From a virus: a stretch of DNA of 64,000 nt. The notes under the pieces were generated by a model that saw only the letters and a program-made list of their open reading frames with translations, ran no database searches and was not told where the DNA came from. The DNA lies in IMG/VR virus record IMGVR_UViG_3300048930_000242, positions 89,341 to 153,340 of that record, one strand, 5' to 3'. Both the position numbers and the translations under genes were made by a program. Of this stretch, positions 1 through 7,964 are shown piece by piece (the stretch's first letter is position 1; each line of letters starts with the position of its first letter).

Positions 1-159
1 GCCCATACTTTCAAGGATTTCCTCTTCAAAGCATGAATGAGAAATCGCTTCTTCTTCTCCATTATGGATTGACACAGTGTATCCACGCACCAAAATTTCA
101 TGAATAAGTGCTTGAGCAATACGAGATTCGATCTGCATAGGAAGATTGAAAATGCTCAT
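1..159 (-). CDS. Hypothetical protein, partial (C-terminus outside window)
   Basis: Starts at an ATG (157-159) preceded by an AGAAG ribosome site and reads 53 codons to the window edge without a stop. The visible N-terminus (MSIFNLPMQIESRIAQALI) is followed by an acidic stretch. I do not recognise the family. A phage promoter lies 32 bp upstream (191-219), so it is probably the first gene of its transcript. The opposite-frame reading frame over the same bases lacks a start context and was discarded. Confidence 0.6.
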   Translation of the reverse strand, partial: MSIFNLPMQIESRIAQALIHEILVRGYTVSIHNGEEEAISHSCFEEEILESMG

Positions 160-190
160 TTGGACTTCTCTTTGCGGTTGGTAGAAGTAA

Positions 191-219
191 ATCATACCAT
201 AGTGGCTTGACCTTGTACA
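191..219 (-). promoter_or_regulatory. Sigma70-type phage promoter
   Basis: Minus strand: -35 TGTACA, 17-bp spacer, -10 TATGAT, preceded by GTAAACAATT-like sequence. It belongs to the repeated promoter family of this phage and drives the leftmost gene. Confidence 0.75.
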
Positions 220-302
220 GCTTTCTTTTCCGTAATGACCAATTGTTTACAATCTCTTGCTGCACAACTTTTCTAGCTTGTGCAGCAAGAGCGCTTCTCC
301 TT

Positions 303-1133
303 TTAGCGACTGATGATCGAAAGTGACGGATGGGCAATTGGCTCGTTGTACATGGCCAAGACATCCGAAACCACTCGTGAACGAACAACGTCTCTTTCGT
401 CAAGCTGGTCGACCGAGATCAACTTGGTCCGTGATTTGGCTAGACGGTTTCTAAGGTCGACCAGGCCGTTCTCAGAGGCCTTCAGGTCTGATTGATTTGG
501 GTCTCCAAGGATGACCGTCTTGGAGTTCTCACCGGCTCGGGTGGTCAAGCATTTCATCTGGGAGATGGTCGAGTTGCTCATCTCGTCGGCCAGAACAAAG
601 GCATCCGAGAAGGTGCTACCACGCATGAAGGCGAACGGACGAATCTGAATGACACCTTTCTCAATCAGATGGTTTGTCATTCGACCACCAACAAGTGTAA
701 CAAAGCAGTCCAAGATCGGAAGCACATAAGGGAGCATCTTCGAATCGACGCCACCAGGCAAGAAGCCTAGTTGCTCGTCGGACTCAACAGCTGGCCTTGT
801 GATAATCACTCTTTCAATTCGCTCGTCTCGAAGAAACTCAAGAGCGGTAAGAACTGAAAGGAAAGTCTTTCCTGAACCAGCTGGACCAATGATGACCGAC
901 ATTGGAAGCTCGGATCGGAGGTTATGAAGAACCTCTGCTTGGCCTTGTGTTTTCGGCTCAATCAACTTATGGATCTTGATCTCGGAACCACGTATTGGCT
1001 CGAAATATCCCATCCGAATAGCATCGGACTTTGTTTGGTTGATTGAACCTAGCAGCGGTTCCTCTTCGCGGCGCGTTTCTGACCGAGAGTACTTTTGCTG
1101 CTTTTTCTCATAATTAGAGTTTCTTCTGCCCAA
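303..1133 (-). CDS. phoH: PhoH-like ATPase
   Basis: Phosphate-starvation-inducible PhoH family P-loop ATPase, common in T4-like phages; cytoplasmic, probably RNA-related, exact role unknown. Walker A GPAGSGKT is at residues 83-90, the Walker B region VLADE near 180-184 and the conserved ILGDPNQSD near 208-216. Length (276 aa) is normal for phage PhoH. The start is a TTG with AGGAG 8 nt upstream; an ATG at residue 41 (MGYFEPIRG) is the alternative. It sits downstream of two small coupled genes, and the 61 bp upstream hold only a weak promoter-like sequence. Confidence 0.93.
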   Translation of the reverse strand: MGRRNSNYEKKQQKYSRSETRREEEPLLGSINQTKSDAIRMGYFEPIRGSEIKIHKLIEPKTQGQAEVLHNLRSELPMSVIIGPAGSGKTFLSVLTALEFLRDERIERVIITRPAVESDEQLGFLPGGVDSKMLPYVLPILDCFVTLVGGRMTNHLIEKGVIQIRPFAFMRGSTFSDAFVLADEMSNSTISQMKCLTTRAGENSKTVILGDPNQSDLKASENGLVDLRNRLAKSRTKLISVDQLDERDVVRSRVVSDVLAMYNEPIAHPSLSIISR

Positions 1134-1261
1134 AAGAGAAGCTCCTGTAGTGATAAATGAGTTTTGAGTACAGCGAGGAAAAGACGTCCGAAATTTGATT
1201 GGGCTTCAGCAGTATACTGCTCGAATAACTAGATTATTTCTTTCTGTCTTTTCCTACAAAC

Positions 1262-1426
1262 TTATCTATCTGATTCCAGGCAGACTTCCTTCAAGAGTCG
1301 AATCTCGTTTTCAATATGCTCGAAGAGATCCACTCCGTAGGTCTCTTTCTTTTCGGCGAAGTAATTGCGGCCTCTGGTGCATATCCGCTCAAGGATCTCG
1401 AATCTACTCTCTAGGATTGATTTCAT
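1262..1426 (-). CDS. Small hypothetical protein (54 aa)
   Basis: Its ATG overlaps the stop of the upstream 133-aa gene as ATGA, a coupling used throughout this genome. The protein is charged and predicted helical (MKSILESRFEILERIC). A longer in-frame extension exists but lies inside the upstream gene. No family recognised. The stop region contains the string ATAGATA, which resembles the late motif of this phage but is explained by codons. Confidence 0.6.
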   Translation of the reverse strand: MKSILESRFEILERICTRGRNYFAEKKETYGVDLFEHIENEIRLLKEVCLESDR

Positions 1427-1824
1427 TTCACCAGGTTCGCGAAATATGGCTGCTCCCATTCTCGGCAATATTTGTCAGTGCAATAGATCCTGTACCAAGC
1501 CTTTGAAAGAGGTCGACTAATTTCATCGATAATTCTACCGGCCCATGATGGATGAACGGTTTGATCTTCGATAGATTGCTTAAACCATTCATGATCGTTA
1601 ATGCTACGAGCGATATTCAAAAGATCTCGGCGCACATCGAAGAAAATAGTTGGATCTTGTTGAATGAAGTCGGTTTCATTATTCTTGAAACAAGAATCTG
1701 CTCTTGGCTTCAGGCGTAGCATAATAAGATTGATTTCTTCGCAAAGAGATTCATGAGCTAAACACGAAGCAACATCATGAAACATTGACCCATCATTTGC
1801 TTCAAATCGAATAATTTCTTTCAT
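1423..1824 (-). CDS. Hypothetical protein (133 aa)
   Basis: Soluble protein with three Cys residues in its N-terminal third (CLAHESLCEE region) and a Trp/Tyr/Cys-rich C-terminus. No recognisable domain. It is coupled by ATGA to the 54-aa gene downstream and follows a two-gene set of small membrane proteins. The codon pattern and tight packing support a real gene; the function is unknown. Confidence 0.7.
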   Translation of the reverse strand: MKEIIRFEANDGSMFHDVASCLAHESLCEEINLIMLRLKPRADSCFKNNETDFIQQDPTIFFDVRRDLLNIARSINDHEWFKQSIEDQTVHPSWAGRIIDEISRPLSKAWYRIYCTDKYCREWEQPYFANLVK

Positions 1825-1834
1825 TTTGAGATTC

Positions 1835-2143
1835 CTATTTCACCAGGTAGAAAGCAATTGAAGAACCGACAAGAGCACCAAATGCCGCACCTAACGCGTA
1901 GAGAAACCTATCAATGGCTCCACCGAATACAACCTTTCGGATATTGTGAGTCCAGATAATAGAGATCATGAAGCTCGTCAGAAAGATTCCAAGAGGAACA
2001 TATTTGGCGACCAAATAGGAATTTGCTCCAACGAATGCTACTTGAATGAATCCAGTAGAGAACAGCATCACTCGATCCTTGGTCGAACTAATAACAATGC
2101 TTGTCCGACGGTCCACTCGCTTGACCTCTTCTTCAGTGCTCAA
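1835..2143 (-). CDS. Small membrane protein (102 aa)
   Basis: At least three hydrophobic helices: roughly residues 25-45, 48-65 and 80-100, the last containing FGALVGSSIAFYLVK. I chose a TTG start at 2141-2143 that overlaps the stop of the upstream gene as TTGA; an ATG seven codons earlier would overlap further. The N-terminus (STEEEVKRVDRRTS) is cytoplasmic in character. Likely an inner-membrane accessory protein; no named family recognised. Confidence 0.65.
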   Translation of the reverse strand: MSTEEEVKRVDRRTSIVISSTKDRVMLFSTGFIQVAFVGANSYLVAKYVPLGIFLTSFMISIIWTHNIRKVVFGGAIDRFLYALGAAFGALVGSSIAFYLVK

Positions 2144-2466
2144 TCGCCACCACCAGAGCTGCATGAAGAAGAACCAGAGTCAGAAGAAGACGAGCATGAA
2201 TCATTTGAAGAGTACGACAAATCAATTGCCGCATACGAAGACAATTTTGGTGGGCTCACTCCAAAATCAGCAAGAGTTCGATTATTTGCGCTTGGATATT
2301 CTGGCGCAAGCGGAGTAGTATATCGACGGGTCTCTGGGATCTCCAGGTCAATATCGATTTCTGGAAATTCAATAGCCGACTTTCTATTAGATCGCCGAAT
2401 CAAATAATACAGCACAACCACTGCAATCAATGCGATAATAATGAAGACAACAAATTCGGTGCTCAT
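2140..2466 (-). CDS. Membrane-anchored protein with Ser/Gly-rich tail
   Basis: One N-terminal transmembrane helix (about residues 5-24, FVVFIIIALIAVVVLYYLI) followed by a basic stop-transfer sequence and a C-terminal tail of Ser, Cys, Gly and Asp. Low-complexity tails of this kind occur on small phage membrane proteins of unknown role. It overlaps the next membrane protein gene, so the two are probably translated together. Confidence 0.7.
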   Translation of the reverse strand: MSTEFVVFIIIALIAVVVLYYLIRRSNRKSAIEFPEIDIDLEIPETRRYTTPLAPEYPSANNRTLADFGVSPPKLSSYAAIDLSYSSNDSCSSSSDSGSSSCSSGGGD

Positions 2467-2477
2467 TTCGGTTTTCC

Positions 2478-2759
2478 TTAATTGGTCACATCACTAGAAA
2501 CTGGATCGATGTAAACATGCCAAACCAGTCCGTTATTCATCAGAGCGGTTCCGACATATTCAAGACTATAGTCGTCAAATTCATTTCCGGTGCCGGCGAT
2601 ATGAACATTAACAATACATGGCTTTGCTCGATCATCGGTCATCATCCATAGACACAAAACTCCATTCTGCTCATGGACAGAGAGAGGCTTGAAACCACGG
2701 AAAGAATGAATCTTCTGCTCGTCGGTGATCTTCAGCTGATACTTCAGGATGCGCTTCAT
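2478..2759 (-). CDS. DUF7352-like protein (93 aa)
   Basis: Start chosen at ATG 2757-2759 (MKRILKYQLKITDEQKIH). The pattern of a short strand, a turn, then VHEQNGVLCLWMMTDD and a C-terminal GTALMNNGLVWHVY matches a small conserved phage family (DUF7352-like) of unknown function. It lies five bases downstream of the receiver-domain gene in the same operon. Confidence 0.7.
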   Translation of the reverse strand: MKRILKYQLKITDEQKIHSFRGFKPLSVHEQNGVLCLWMMTDDRAKPCIVNVHIAGTGNEFDDYSLEYVGTALMNNGLVWHVYIDPVSSDVTN

Positions 2760-2764
2760 GTCAT

Positions 2765-3127
2765 TTACTCCGGTTGCCAGTTCAAACAACGGTTAGATTC
2801 TTCACGAATGTCATCTTCGTATTTGCAAGCCCATTCCATATAGTCCCAGATCGCCTTGGCGCCAATAGGATTCTGAGAGTGAACATCGATCTCAGGAAAC
2901 TCGGCATTGTGCCAAACGCAAAACCGGATCAACTGCTTGAGACAATCCAGGCCGGTCCGTGCTTCACCCAGGTCATGGTCAAAAGAGACCTTGACCGGAG
3001 GACCGTACTCTTGGAGGACATTATTGAACTCAGCCCAAGAACGGACAATAATCGGTGCACCATCCTCGAAGAAAGTCGAATGAGCTGGAGGAAAGCGTTC
3101 GTCATCAAGAAAGAGATTGTAGCTCAT
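2765..3127 (-). CDS. Cyclic-phosphate processing receiver-like protein
   Basis: 120 aa. Begins MSYNLFLDDERFPP and carries SFDHDLG and a C-terminal HSQNPIGAKAI, the hallmarks of the receiver-like family (cREC_REC) predicted to act with RNA repair or cyclic-phosphate processing enzymes. The start is the ATG at 3125-3127, since the upstream extension lies in a non-coding leader. Two RNA ligases are encoded elsewhere in the window, so a role in RNA end processing is plausible but inferred. Confidence 0.75.
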   Translation of the reverse strand: MSYNLFLDDERFPPAHSTFFEDGAPIIVRSWAEFNNVLQEYGPPVKVSFDHDLGEARTGLDCLKQLIRFCVWHNAEFPEIDVHSQNPIGAKAIWDYMEWACKYEDDIREESNRCLNWQPE

Positions 3128-3239
3128 TTCGAATTCCTTGCCTTGGCTCGAAGGACCCTTGCCAGATAGTGCTTCGATCGGTAAATTTGCTGACTCCACT
3201 TATGAAGAAGGTAAATGTTCATCGATAGTCCAATTGACT

Positions 3240-3458
3240 TTAGTCGTCAAACTCATCACTGTCGCAAGTGACGGTTTCCATCGCCACTTGAAGAAGATGC
3301 TCGTAGTTGCTGGATGTCATGTTGTCCATGACGGCCTTGATCTCTTCCTGAGAGACTCCACCACGACGAAGAACTCGAGTAAGCCGACCCATGATCGAGT
3401 AGGCATTTCCGTCTTCGCCGGCAAGCCTCATATGGAGTTGCGGATACTTGATGCTCAT
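3240..3458 (-). CDS. Conserved small phage protein (72 aa)
   Basis: Starts at MSIKYPQLHMRL with a good ribosome site; the region GEDGNAYSIMGRL followed by LRRGGVSQEEIKAVM matches a small soluble protein family found in many phages, of unknown function. It is the first gene downstream of the promoter at 3485-3513, and its operon continues to the receiver-like gene. Confidence 0.7.
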   Translation of the reverse strand: MSIKYPQLHMRLAGEDGNAYSIMGRLTRVLRRGGVSQEEIKAVMDNMTSSNYEHLLQVAMETVTCDSDEFDD

Positions 3459-3484
3459 GATAAATCTCCAATTGGTAGAGTTAG

Positions 3485-3513
3485 ATTCTAACACTTCGGA
3501 GCCAGATTGTCCA
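3485..3513 (-). promoter_or_regulatory. Sigma70-type promoter inside a hairpin
   Basis: TGGACA, 17 bp, TAGAAT on the minus strand. The -35 box sits in the loop of a 13-bp perfect inverted repeat (3490-3526) whose arms read AACACTTCGGAGC and its complement. In RNA this could terminate the upstream DUF932 transcript. Confidence 0.8.
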
Positions 3514-3540
3514 GCTCCGAAGTGTTAACTTTAGAACCTA

Positions 3541-4545
3541 TCAGACCAGCGCCAACGCCTCGGTGAAGGCCTTGTTCTTCAAGCGCTCACCGGCTCCGAA
3601 CCATGCTTCCGAGAGACGAGTGTCCAGATTTCGACGACCAGCATCGAAGTCCACATCGTGGGTGACCGCGTTCAGCAGGCCCCAAACGGTTCCCAGAGCG
3701 GTCGGCATATCAGAGCCAGGAGCGGTCCGAAGGATCTTCGCCATGTGCTGGATGGTCCGCTCATGCTTCCGAACGACCGGCTCGCCTTCCTTCAGATTGT
3801 GGTAGACCTTCAGGAGGTACTTCGCCTGCATCTCTTCGGTGACCGGAGTCGAGGCCATCTTCAGCATCTGACCCTTGAAGGTTTCCCAGGCCTCGCCGAT
3901 CTTGAGATCGATCTTTGCCTGCTGAGCATCAAACTTCCGAGAGTGAGGAATCACCAGGCTCGATGCCGACTGCTCGGAGTTGCTCATGGTCAGAGTGTTG
4001 TTACAAACGACTCGGACCGAAGTGAACTTTGCCTGGGTGGCGACCGAACGATCGAAGGAAGTGGAGAGGAGCAGATAGGCCTTGACTTCATCGACGTCCT
4101 CCAGAGAGATCGCCATGTTGGTCGAAGCAAGCGCCCAGATCACTCGGCCGCTCTTGAGCACTCCGGCGGTCTCCATCTTGAATCCGTAGCTTTCGGTCAG
4201 ATCTCCGAAGAAGCCCATGACTTCGGCCGGCTGCACGATGTTGTATCGCGGAGAGACCATGCCAAGGAAGCCACCAGTATCCGAGCGGACCAAAGCGTTG
4301 AGCTCCTCGATCGGACTGAAGCCAGTCTCGGCATAGATGCCGCCAGCTTCCTCGATCTGCTCGATCGTGTTGTTCGGATCGAATCCAAGTCGATAGCGAT
4401 TCGCCTGCCACCCCATGCCGGACAGCTGAAGCCATTCCTCGAGGGTCTCATTGCCGGTCATCGGAGTACCGAGACCATGCCAAGGCGGAAGACCAACCCA
4501 AGCAGTTGCTGCGCGACCAGTGGTCATATCGATCTCGTGGCTCAT
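3541..4545 (-). CDS. DUF932 / phage-plasmid-like protein
   Basis: 334 aa, matching the DUF932 (phage/plasmid-like, TIGR03299) family in length and landmarks: N-terminal PPWHGLGTPM, the central KAYLLLSTSFDRSVATQAKFTSVRVVCNNTL region and the C-terminal AWFGAG. The family is common on phages and plasmids and its function is not established. The gene stands alone between two promoters, each with a hairpin, so it is probably a single-gene transcript and well expressed. Confidence 0.9.
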   Translation of the reverse strand: MSHEIDMTTGRAATAWVGLPPWHGLGTPMTGNETLEEWLQLSGMGWQANRYRLGFDPNNTIEQIEEAGGIYAETGFSPIEELNALVRSDTGGFLGMVSPRYNIVQPAEVMGFFGDLTESYGFKMETAGVLKSGRVIWALASTNMAISLEDVDEVKAYLLLSTSFDRSVATQAKFTSVRVVCNNTLTMSNSEQSASSLVIPHSRKFDAQQAKIDLKIGEAWETFKGQMLKMASTPVTEEMQAKYLLKVYHNLKEGEPVVRKHERTIQHMAKILRTAPGSDMPTALGTVWGLLNAVTHDVDFDAGRRNLDTRLSEAWFGAGERLKNKAFTEALALV

Positions 4546-4581
4546 TTTGAAGCTCCTTGTTGATTGGTTGATTGTAGAATT

Positions 4582-4610
4582 ATTCTACCGCAATGGAGAC
4601 CAGGTGTCCA
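4582..4610 (-). promoter_or_regulatory. Sigma70-type promoter beside a hairpin
   Basis: TGGACA, 17 bp, TAGAAT. The -35 box is part of a 12-bp inverted repeat (4599-4629, arms ACCAGGTGTCCA) that could act as a terminator for the upstream gene. Drives the DUF932 gene. Confidence 0.8.
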
Positions 4611-4639
4611 GTCATTGTGGACACCTGGTACAATTCTGT

Positions 4640-4993
4640 TCAATCGATCCGGTAGCCGTAGGAGACGTCTTCGACGTTCTCGACCAGGCCAACGAGGATC
4701 AGAGCTTCGTTGAAGGCTCGAGCTCCGGCGATCTTGGCGTACATCGCCTGAGTGTTGAGGTTCGCCGGGTCCCAAACCTGGACGCCACGCTCACCGTAGG
4801 CCTTGTTGGCACCAAAGTGCTCTTTGAGGACCTTGGCCAGCGCCGAACGGCCATCCTTCACGATGCACCAGGCGAAACCACACGGGTACCAATCGTTCGG
4901 ATTGCGATCGAGGTACCGCTGAGTTGCCATCCGAGCCGCCATGAAGCACTCGTTGAGCTTCTGGATGATCTCGTTTTTGGTGAACTTGCTCAT
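4640..4993 (-). CDS. Hypothetical protein (117 aa)
   Basis: Start at MSKFTKNEIIQKLNECF with a nearby ribosome site; the upstream in-frame bases only translate the promoter. Soluble, helical, with a Trp/Tyr/Cys-containing centre (NDWYPCGFAWCIVKDG). Similar small proteins occur in many phages without assigned function. Single gene with its own promoter at 5026-5054. Confidence 0.7.
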   Translation of the reverse strand: MSKFTKNEIIQKLNECFMAARMATQRYLDRNPNDWYPCGFAWCIVKDGRSALAKVLKEHFGANKAYGERGVQVWDPANLNTQAMYAKIAGARAFNEALILVGLVENVEDVSYGYRID

Positions 4994-5025
4994 TGTGAAT
5001 TTCCTGGTTGGTTGACTATGATAGA

Positions 5026-5054
5026 ATTCTACCACAACGGAGACCGCTTGTCCA
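5026..5054 (-). promoter_or_regulatory. Sigma70-type phage promoter
   Basis: TGGACA, 17 bp, TAGAAT with a palindrome (TAGAATTCTA) covering the -10 box and the block TTTACAATTCATTGC upstream of -35. Confidence 0.85.
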
Positions 5055-5075
5055 GCAATGAATTGTAAACTTGAG

Positions 5076-5441
5076 TTACGAAACCTGAGCGGCCAGGATG
5101 AACTCTTCGTAGGTGAACGGAGTGCTCGGCTTGATCAGCTCGATGAGCTTCTCGAAGAGAGCACGAGCGGCCTTGTCGCCGATCTCGCTCCGCCACGCTT
5201 CTTCGGCCATGCTGCGGATGTTCGGATTCGCCGCCATTGCGGAAGCGACCGACGGCTCAAAGAGACCGAGGTACCATGAGATCAGTTCGGAGCTCTTCGG
5301 AATCGGAGTGCCTGCGATAGCGGCATCAAGAACCTCGTGGATCTCTTCTTCGGTGCATCGACCTTCATCGACACTCGCTTGGATGGCGCCTTCGATGCGA
5401 AAGGCAAGGGCACGGGCGTGAAGCATTTGGGTGGCATTCAT
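5076..5441 (-). CDS. Hypothetical protein (121 aa)
   Basis: Soluble, mostly helical protein (MNATQMLHARALAFRIEGAI) with a central GTPIPKSSELISWYLGLFEP segment. No family recognised. It follows the zinc-finger gene by three bases and is the last gene of an operon that starts at the promoter 6145-6173. Confidence 0.7.
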   Translation of the reverse strand: MNATQMLHARALAFRIEGAIQASVDEGRCTEEEIHEVLDAAIAGTPIPKSSELISWYLGLFEPSVASAMAANPNIRSMAEEAWRSEIGDKAARALFEKLIELIKPSTPFTYEEFILAAQVS

Positions 5442-5444
5442 GTG

Positions 5445-5771
5445 TTAGTCTCCTGAGTCTACTTGACGGGTTGCGCCGCACTTGGCGCATGTGTGGAGGT
5501 AGAGACAATTGCCGATCTTGGCGGTCTCTACCCATTCATGGATGCATTCTTTGGCACGAGAGGCCGGCACATAGCCATGGCCACCGCACTGGTTGCAAGA
5601 TCCGGACATGTTGGCGAACAATCGCCACTGTCCGTGACCTTTGCAGACCGGGCAGTCGACCGGATCTTTCATGTAGGTCGGAACCTCTCGACGGAAGAGT
5701 CCATCGAACATCCGAGGGTCCGGGTTGTGGATCGGGTGCCAGTAGTTCGATTTGATCCAGAGGTTGCTCAT
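5445..5771 (-). CDS. DnaJ-type zinc-finger protein
   Basis: 108 aa. The centre has two CxxCxGxG-like repeats (CPVCKGHG and CNQCGGHG), the DnaJ central zinc-finger pattern, and a third Cys/His cluster (C-x-H, then CAKCG) near the C-terminus. There is no J domain. The ATG overlaps the upstream stop as ATGA. Likely a small metal-binding protein, possibly an adaptor; the role is not known. Confidence 0.75.
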   Translation of the reverse strand: MSNLWIKSNYWHPIHNPDPRMFDGLFRREVPTYMKDPVDCPVCKGHGQWRLFANMSGSCNQCGGHGYVPASRAKECIHEWVETAKIGNCLYLHTCAKCGATRQVDSGD

Positions 5772-6118
5772 GTCGTCCACACTCGTCCAGTTGCTACGTT
5801 CACCAACGTAACGCCAGGTCCAAACTCAGCACGAGCCTCGGCGTCGTTCTTATCGCTCACGGTCGCTTGCTTACCGCAAAGAGTCAAAAATGCAGCCAGA
5901 TCTTCCGCTGCCGCCCGTTTACACGCCAGTAGATCAACCGCCAATCCAATATGGACGGCCAGTTCAAGACAGTCGGTCGGAGGGACAGCATTATTTGAGT
6001 CCCACCTGATGATGCCGTTGGTGATGGTCGCTTCGTTGCGAAGCTGATTAGCCACTCGCTCGGCGTCCTTGCGGAAGAATTCGTTGGTGGACTGGAGATC
6101 TTTGACCAAGTTTGCCAT
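5768..6118 (-). CDS. Hypothetical protein (116 aa)
   Basis: Begins MANLVKDLQSTNEFFRKDAERV, a helical segment, then a region with DCLELAVHIGLAVDLL. No recognised domain. First gene after promoter 6145-6173 and translationally coupled to the zinc-finger gene. Confidence 0.65.
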   Translation of the reverse strand: MANLVKDLQSTNEFFRKDAERVANQLRNEATITNGIIRWDSNNAVPPTDCLELAVHIGLAVDLLACKRAAAEDLAAFLTLCGKQATVSDKNDAEARAEFGPGVTLVNVATGRVWTT

Positions 6119-6144
6119 GTTGCTTCTCCTAGACTATGATAGAA

Positions 6145-6173
6145 TTCTACCACAATGGAGAGGCCTTGTCCAG
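6145..6173 (-). promoter_or_regulatory. Sigma70-type phage promoter
   Basis: TGGACA, 17 bp, TAGAAT; -10 palindrome and upstream block TTTACAATTGAACAC present. Confidence 0.85.
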
Positions 6174-6187
6174 TGTTCAATTGTAAA

Positions 6188-6550
6188 CTATAATGCACTC
6201 GGTAGAAGGTTCGAGAAGCTCTTTGGAAGAAGCACGTTCGGAGTGTGACCCTTGAAGAACGGAGCGATGTCACCAGGCTTGTAGCCGGCCAAGCCGCAGC
6301 CGATCTTCACAACCTCGAATTCTAACTCCGGATGCTCCTTTGCGTAGACCAAGAACCTGGAGACCGCCGCCTGGATGTATGAAAGCGGAAGAGTCCGAAG
6401 GAACTTGTCCTTGGTTGGGATCCCATAAGCGTCTCCGGTCCGGCCTTCTCCTACCTTAAGTTGAGCACCATAGGCCTGACGAGCATGAAGAGCCGAGCCA
6501 GCTCCGTGAATGCCGGCCAGATTAGAACCAAAGACAAAGATCCGCTTCAT
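6188..6550 (-). CDS. Macro-like A1S_2505-family phage protein
   Basis: 120 aa. Opens with VFGSNLAGIHGAGSALHA and carries YGIPTKD, then VVKIGCGLAGYKPGDIAPFF; these glycine-rich loops define the A1S_2505/DUF7831 phage family, which resembles macro (ADP-ribose-binding) domains. Ligand binding is inferred, not shown. It overlaps the small winged-helix-like gene upstream as ATGA. Given the NAD+ genes at 16-18.6 kb, a link to ADP-ribose metabolism is worth testing. Confidence 0.8.
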   Translation of the reverse strand: MKRIFVFGSNLAGIHGAGSALHARQAYGAQLKVGEGRTGDAYGIPTKDKFLRTLPLSYIQAAVSRFLVYAKEHPELEFEVVKIGCGLAGYKPGDIAPFFKGHTPNVLLPKSFSNLLPSAL

Positions 6551-6762
6551 GGCAACTTCACCTTCCCAAAGAATCCATCGATGCGTTCATAAAGTCCGGC
6601 CTTCTTCAAGACCGACAGGTGACCGGACAATTCGGCCTTGGTCCATCCAGTCTCTTGGACGGCGGCCTCAATGTAGACACCTCCCCATCCGAGATCCTCC
6701 CAGCAGACCTTGCCGCGGAGGATTCCAAGAAGTTTCTCGGTGTCCTCATCCAATCCGTTCAA
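6547..6762 (-). CDS. Small putative DNA-binding protein (71 aa)
   Basis: Compact helical protein; WTKAELSGHLSVLKKAGLYERIDGFF reads like helix-turn-helix followed by a wing. A winged-helix fold is inferred from pattern only. Overlaps its neighbours on both sides (16 bp with the upstream gene, ATGA with the downstream gene). Confidence 0.6.
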   Translation of the reverse strand: MNGLDEDTEKLLGILRGKVCWEDLGWGGVYIEAAVQETGWTKAELSGHLSVLKKAGLYERIDGFFGKVKLP

Positions 6763-7357
6763 GTTCTTTCTTCGCTTTTGTCAAGCGTTCCTCGATGGCC
6801 TCAATCTCGCGGAGCTTTGCATTCTTCAGATTGGAAGACTTGACCTTGTTATCCTGAGCCACCTTTTTATCAAACTCCTCGGCGGTCATAAAAAGGTACA
6901 CTCCGGGAAAGGTATGCTCGCTCTCTTCATCCGATCCACCGCGGCATCCGTAGATCAAACAGGTCATCGTCAAGGCACCGGAAATCGTGCTATCGCGAAG
7001 ACCAATGATGCGGTCAAATTGAAATCCAAGATGATAAGCAATGTCCTTGAGTCGAGGAATAAGTGAACCAAGAAGATCGCCACGCTTATTCTCAAGCATA
7101 TCGATCTCATGTCCGAGTTTATCGTATTCTTGCCATGCAGTTTGGTTGTCGTTCATTGCTGATTCTCCGTTCATTGTCGTTAGGCCTTTAAAGGCCTTTC
7201 TGATCTCTATTGCGAAGACACCGTGACATTTGTCGGCAATAGTGTTCCAAGCATTCTGGTGGATCGTCCAGACTTGGCGAGCCTTGTCCCAGTATCCACC
7301 AACCTTCTTGATGAGATGCCGGTGGGCGTAAGTCGCTCCGTGAAGTGTGAGTCTCAT
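6746..7357 (-). CDS. Hypothetical protein with N-terminal DUF5710-like segment
   Basis: 203 aa. The first 35 residues (RLTLHGATYAHRHLIKKVGGYWDKARQVW) look like the small domain that reads THG..YP...KKLGGRWD..K..W in phage and plasmid proteins. The middle has a cysteine pair in MTCLIYGCRGG, and the C-terminus is a charged coiled coil (REIEAIEERLTKAKKELERIG). Function unknown. Confidence 0.65.
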   Translation of the reverse strand: MRLTLHGATYAHRHLIKKVGGYWDKARQVWTIHQNAWNTIADKCHGVFAIEIRKAFKGLTTMNGESAMNDNQTAWQEYDKLGHEIDMLENKRGDLLGSLIPRLKDIAYHLGFQFDRIIGLRDSTISGALTMTCLIYGCRGGSDEESEHTFPGVYLFMTAEEFDKKVAQDNKVKSSNLKNAKLREIEAIEERLTKAKKELERIG

Positions 7358-7403
7358 GGGCTTTCGCTCTCGTCAATCCAGCAAATGCAGTTCCACACCG
7401 AGT

Positions 7404-7715
7404 TCATTCGCATTCCACTCCTACCATTGATTGGTTGCCATTGCCAGTGTGAACCTTGAAAACCGGAGTGAGCGTTCGATGGAAGTAGAGAAGTCCTTGT
7501 ACACAGATAGTTGGGACCAAGTCCTTGTAGACCAATTTGGCAGCCGGAGGAGGCAACATGGTCTCATCGCAGAACTTCGGCCGCTCGGTCGGAACTTCAA
7601 GAGCAACCGCGTCGGTCAAGCATCCAACTCGTTGTCCGCAGACGTCATGACAAATCTTGATCGGATTTGAACTGATGATTCCAGCAAAGAGAACTGATGC
7701 AATTAGAGTGTTCAT
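7404..7715 (-). CDS. Small exported Cys-containing protein
   Basis: 103 aa. N-terminal hydrophobic segment (NTLIASVLFAGIIS) without a strong basic start, followed by six cysteines, suggesting export to the periplasm with disulfides. No family recognised. The ribosome site overlaps the stop of the upstream membrane gene. Confidence 0.55.
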   Translation of the reverse strand: MNTLIASVLFAGIISSNPIKICHDVCGQRVGCLTDAVALEVPTERPKFCDETMLPPPAAKLVYKDLVPTICVQGLLYFHRTLTPVFKVHTGNGNQSMVGVECE

Positions 7716-7724
7716 GTTGATTCC

Positions 7725-7964
7725 TTAGGAGACTCGAACGAGACCAGAGAGATGTTCACTGAATGTGCGCGCCCACTTCTTGAAGAAGTACTTCGTCAAC
7801 CAGCCAAATTCCAGAGTAGCGTTCGGAGTCAACTTGGCGACTCGAGAAATCCTCCAACTATCTGAGAACGCCCACCGAGTGGCCGAGAAAGCCGCTTTCC
7901 AGATTGGCATGAAGAAGACAATTGCAAAGCAGACGGCGAAACCAAGCCAAAATTCGTAACTCAT
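7725..7964 (-). CDS. Small membrane protein (79 aa)
   Basis: One or two hydrophobic helices near the N-terminus (FWLGFAVCFAIVFFMPIW), then a basic amphipathic region. ATG at 7962-7964 overlaps the upstream TGA by one base. Function unknown. Confidence 0.6.
   Translation of the reverse strand: MSYEFWLGFAVCFAIVFFMPIWKAAFSATRWAFSDSWRISRVAKLTPNATLEFGWLTKYFFKKWARTFSEHLSGLVRVS

Noticed and set aside
1263-1269. Late motif ATAGATA before phoH
   Set aside because: Overlaps the last codons and stop of the upstream gene and is 130 bp from the start.
3658-4563. 301-codon plus-strand frame
   Set aside because: Antisense to the DUF932 gene; composition is that of a mirrored coding strand and it has no ribosome site.
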